From Caryophanales bacterium UBA2289 (GTDB taxonomy: Bacteria > Bacillota_I > Bacilli_A > Izemoplasmatales > Hujiaoplasmataceae), in the NCBI GenBank assembly GCA_002345505.1, contig DDWJ01000018.1:1-15532 (forward strand): a DNA stretch of 15,532 bases, given 5' to 3'. The notes beneath the pieces were generated by a model. The model was given only the letters and a program-made list of their open reading frames with translations, searched no databases and was not told where the DNA came from. The position numbers were made by a program, and so were the translations under genes. Below are positions 13,491-15,532 of the stretch, piece by piece (the first letter of the stretch is position 1; every line of letters begins with the position of its first letter).

Positions 13491-14750
13491 ATTTGCTAAT
13501 TTATATAATTCTTCAACCGCGAAATGATACTTAGTGACTGATAATTTTTGATCAAGCGGATATAAATAATAAGTATCGTCATTAGTTGAAAAACTCAAGC
13601 AATCACCTTTACCGAAATAATCAAATTCAATATGAACTCCATAATTACTTAGAACCGGTTTATAAACTTCAAATTTTTCACCTTGTAAAGTGGCCTCTAA
13701 AAGAAAACCGTTCTCATTATGAGTGAGCTTTCCAACGCCTAATCTATAATATCCAGTACTGTTTGGTAAGGAATCTATGTGCACTTCAATAGTAGAACCA
13801 TACAATTTATTTTCAATTTCTTTTCTTACTTCTTCTCTTTGCCATTCAAACCAATCCGGAATGAAGTTAAAGATTGTTTGACCCGTTAATTCATTCAGTC
13901 TGCTATACTCATCAACATGATATTCATGATGACATTTCTCACAGAAAAGCTTATTGTTTTCGCTCTTCATGCTGTAATCGGTCAAACAATGCGGACATTT
14001 GTATAAAACTTTATGGAGGTTTTTTGCTCGATTATCTCCTTTTATTTTTATATTGTTATTTACTTGGTATTCATAGTCATTATAATAGAATGCCTCTTTA
14101 ATTTTTTCGTTAATTTCTTGTAATGATAGATTCTCTAAATCTTCTTTAGAAAACAAATATGTCATAACTGACTTAACTGGTACTTTTCTTTTTATTAAAT
14201 TCCAAACCGGCTCATGTAAATGATGTCCATGAGAAATTATACTGACCACCGGATACTTGAACATTTTAATTAACTTTCCTAAACTTTCAGGAAGAATAGC
14301 TGTTGTTCCAATTAAGGAATATCTAGCCTCAGGATAAATAACTGCAATTGATTTATTAACTTCAAGACTATGTTTTAACTGTTTTACAATAGCTGGATCA
14401 GATACAAATTTTCTTTTTCCTAAACACCCTACGTTTCTCATTAATTGTTCTCTATTAATAAAGCCATCAACTGCAACAATATAATTTGCTCTTCTTGGGA
14501 AAAAAGCTCTTGTCGCAACTTTGAAATCGAAAATACTGTTATGATTACATAACAATATATAAGGACCTTTAACTTTATCCATGTTAACTTTGACAATTTT
14601 AACTCGTCGCAAGAATGTTTCTGGAATACTTAATAACCATGCAACTACCTGTAAATACCATTTCGCTCTCTTTGGCATTGATTTTAAATCAAATCTTGGC
14701 ATTTCTCTAACTTCTTGTAAAGTCCGATATTCAATATCGCTTATCTTCAT
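13467..14750 (-). CDS. PlsC-like 1-acylglycerol-phosphate acyltransferase with zinc ribbon
   Basis: A 427-residue protein whose N-terminal half is a PlsC/LPLAT domain, which acylates lysophosphatidic acid or a related acceptor at the membrane. The catalytic HX4D motif is H70-N-S-I-F-D75 (CNHNSIFDF). The acceptor-binding PEGTRS motif is present in altered form as YPEARYS (139-145). Residues 31-45 (WYLQVVAWLLSIPET) are the usual N-terminal membrane-associating helix. The second half is unusual: a zinc ribbon (C252-x2-C255 ... C270-x2-C273) followed by a roughly 150-residue beta-rich region that I cannot assign. Total length is nearly twice a standard PlsC. AGGGG precedes ATG 14750. It follows the nitroreductase gene by 27 bases with no terminator, so they form an operon. 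Acyl transfer is likely; the acceptor is unproven, and the zinc ribbon may regulate or recruit. Confidence 0.85.
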   Translation of the reverse strand: MKISDIEYRTLQEVREMPRFDLKSMPKRAKWYLQVVAWLLSIPETFLRRVKIVKVNMDKVKGPYILLCNHNSIFDFKVATRAFFPRRANYIVAVDGFINREQLMRNVGCLGKRKFVSDPAIVKQLKHSLEVNKSIAVIYPEARYSLIGTTAILPESLGKLIKMFKYPVVSIISHGHHLHEPVWNLIKRKVPVKSVMTYLFSKEDLENLSLQEINEKIKEAFYYNDYEYQVNNNIKIKGDNRAKNLHKVLYKCPHCLTDYSMKSENNKLFCEKCHHEYHVDEYSRLNELTGQTIFNFIPDWFEWQREEVRKEIENKLYGSTIEVHIDSLPNSTGYYRLGVGKLTHNENGFLLEATLQGEKFEVYKPVLSNYGVHIEFDYFGKGDCLSFSTNDDTYYLYPLDQKLSVTKYHFAVEELYKLANKKSTLNE

Positions 14751-14777
14751 AGTTTATTTCCCCTTAGTATATTATAA

Positions 14778-15515
14778 TTATTTCTTTTTACCCACTGTTG
14801 CACAATACATGGTGAAATGCTCTTCACCATCAATATCTAATAACTTATCTACTTTTTCTTGGTCGTAAGCGCATATTGCACAAACTCCTGCATCAATAAC
14901 CTCTGCGGCTAAAGAAAGGTTCTGACATGCATGTCCTGACTCGATAGCTATCATTTTATGAGCACAAAAATCATATTTATACTCAGTTCTAGCAGGAATA
15001 GTAGTGAAGAAGAAAACTGCTTGAGCATTACGAAGTTGTTTTAATAAAGAATCATTTACATTTTCTAAAAGATCTTTTTCTCTCTTAATCAGTGCTAATT
15101 GATGAGTATCTTGAAGATACAAATAAATTCCTTCTTTTAATTTTTCTACTTTATTAACATAAACATATGTTTCCATAGAGTTAGTAGCTCCGGCAGTAGG
15201 TATTGTTCTAAAGACTGCATTCTCTCTAAAACTATCAACTCGACATGTCTCCCATAAAAGATAGGATAATTCTTCAAAAGTTAAATATGTATCACGATAT
15301 TCTCTTAAACTTCTTCTGCTTGCAATTACTTCACTTAAAGTTTTTTGCTTAATGTTTGGAAACTCAACATCAAGTGAAATTTTTAAAGTATCTTCTGGAA
15401 CTTCAAGAAACTGCATTGGTCTATCTAAGCCTTTTCTTTTGGCGCTTTCTAATGTGTACAAATCTAACCATCTCGGCCTGATTGCTTGTCGGTTATTTAT
15501 TATGCGATCACTCAT
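14778..15515 (-). CDS. SagB-type nitroreductase-family FMN oxidoreductase
   Basis: A 245-residue FMN-dependent oxidoreductase of the nitroreductase superfamily, nearest the SagB/ThcOx branch. FMN-binding blocks: S-R-R-S-L-R-E-Y (66-73) with the basic residues that hold the FMN phosphate, P-T-A-G-A-T-N-S-M-E-T-Y-V (106-118), E-S-G-H-A-C-Q-N-L-S-L-A-A (192-204) and G-V-C-A-I-C-A-Y-D (210-218). In thiazole/oxazole-modified peptide clusters SagB oxidises azolines, but no YcaO cyclodehydratase or precursor peptide is in this window. Stand-alone members are common in anaerobes and are of uncertain substrate. Several Cys residues (91, 184, 197, 212, 215, 238) are a notable excess. GGAG lies 8 bases before ATG 15515, just inside the window edge. 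It is cotranscribed with the downstream acyltransferase; its promoter is outside the window. Confidence 0.88.
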   Translation of the reverse strand: MSDRIINNRQAIRPRWLDLYTLESAKRKGLDRPMQFLEVPEDTLKISLDVEFPNIKQKTLSEVIASRRSLREYRDTYLTFEELSYLLWETCRVDSFRENAVFRTIPTAGATNSMETYVYVNKVEKLKEGIYLYLQDTHQLALIKREKDLLENVNDSLLKQLRNAQAVFFFTTIPARTEYKYDFCAHKMIAIESGHACQNLSLAAEVIDAGVCAICAYDQEKVDKLLDIDGEEHFTMYCATVGKKK

Positions 15516-15532
15516 TTTTTATCTCCTTCAAA

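Noticed and set aside
13874..14101. Cysteine- and histidine-rich plus-strand ORF
   Set aside because: It is the antisense shadow of the acyltransferase zinc-ribbon region and has no start signals.
14778..15515. Modified-peptide (TOMM) biosynthesis cluster around the SagB-like gene
   Set aside because: No YcaO-type cyclodehydratase, leader peptide or transporter is present in the visible neighbourhood.

Overview
AT-rich DNA of low-G+C Gram-positive type. Shine-Dalgarno sites are strong (GGAGG or AGGTGA), promoters are sigma-A-like and often carry an extended -10 (TGnTATAAT), and intrinsic hairpin terminators are compact. All open frames use TGG for Trp and end in TAA or TAG. This fits a Firmicutes lineage or a mollicute relative that keeps the standard code (Acholeplasma, Izemoplasma or Erysipelotrichia-like). 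That placement is inference. No rRNA, tRNA, CRISPR array or phage gene is visible.

Region 1 (1-2083) is a degraded accessory spot. It holds the C-terminal part of a family 16 glycoside hydrolase, which keeps its catalytic GEIDIME motif but has lost the N-terminal half. Next comes a complete 1303-bp IS3-family element (669-1971) with 33-bp imperfect inverted repeats, an OrfA/OrfB pair joined by a probable -1 frameshift, and its own internal terminator. The host DNA on either side of the element forms two halves of one stem-loop.

Region 2 (2084-4176) has two divergent genes: a divergent guanylate-kinase-like protein whose C-terminus is the sliding-clamp-binding pentapeptide QLSLF, and a KtrB/TrkH-type potassium channel subunit.

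Region 3 (4282-7173, minus strand) is a tightly coupled three-gene operon: an HSL-type alpha/beta hydrolase, an alcohol-acetyltransferase/condensation-like enzyme and a zinc-ribbon membrane protein of DUF6320 type. Gaps between genes are 1-2 bases, so joint function is likely, perhaps making or remodelling an acyl ester at the membrane. It is the best candidate here for an uncharacterised system.

Region 4 (7235-9584) carries tripeptidase PepT and, convergent to it, a CorA magnesium channel. A hairpin between them probably terminates both.

Region 5 (9626-13490) contains two paralogous six-helix membrane proteins of unknown function on either side of an opposite-strand AAC(3)/YokD-family acetyltransferase. 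The second paralog is followed by a cytoplasmic gamma-glutamyltransferase-family enzyme.

Region 6 (13464-15532, minus strand) is a two-gene operon: a SagB-type nitroreductase followed by a PlsC-like acyltransferase with an added zinc ribbon. Its terminator hairpin lies within the last codons of the acyltransferase gene and also serves the convergent glutamyltransferase gene.
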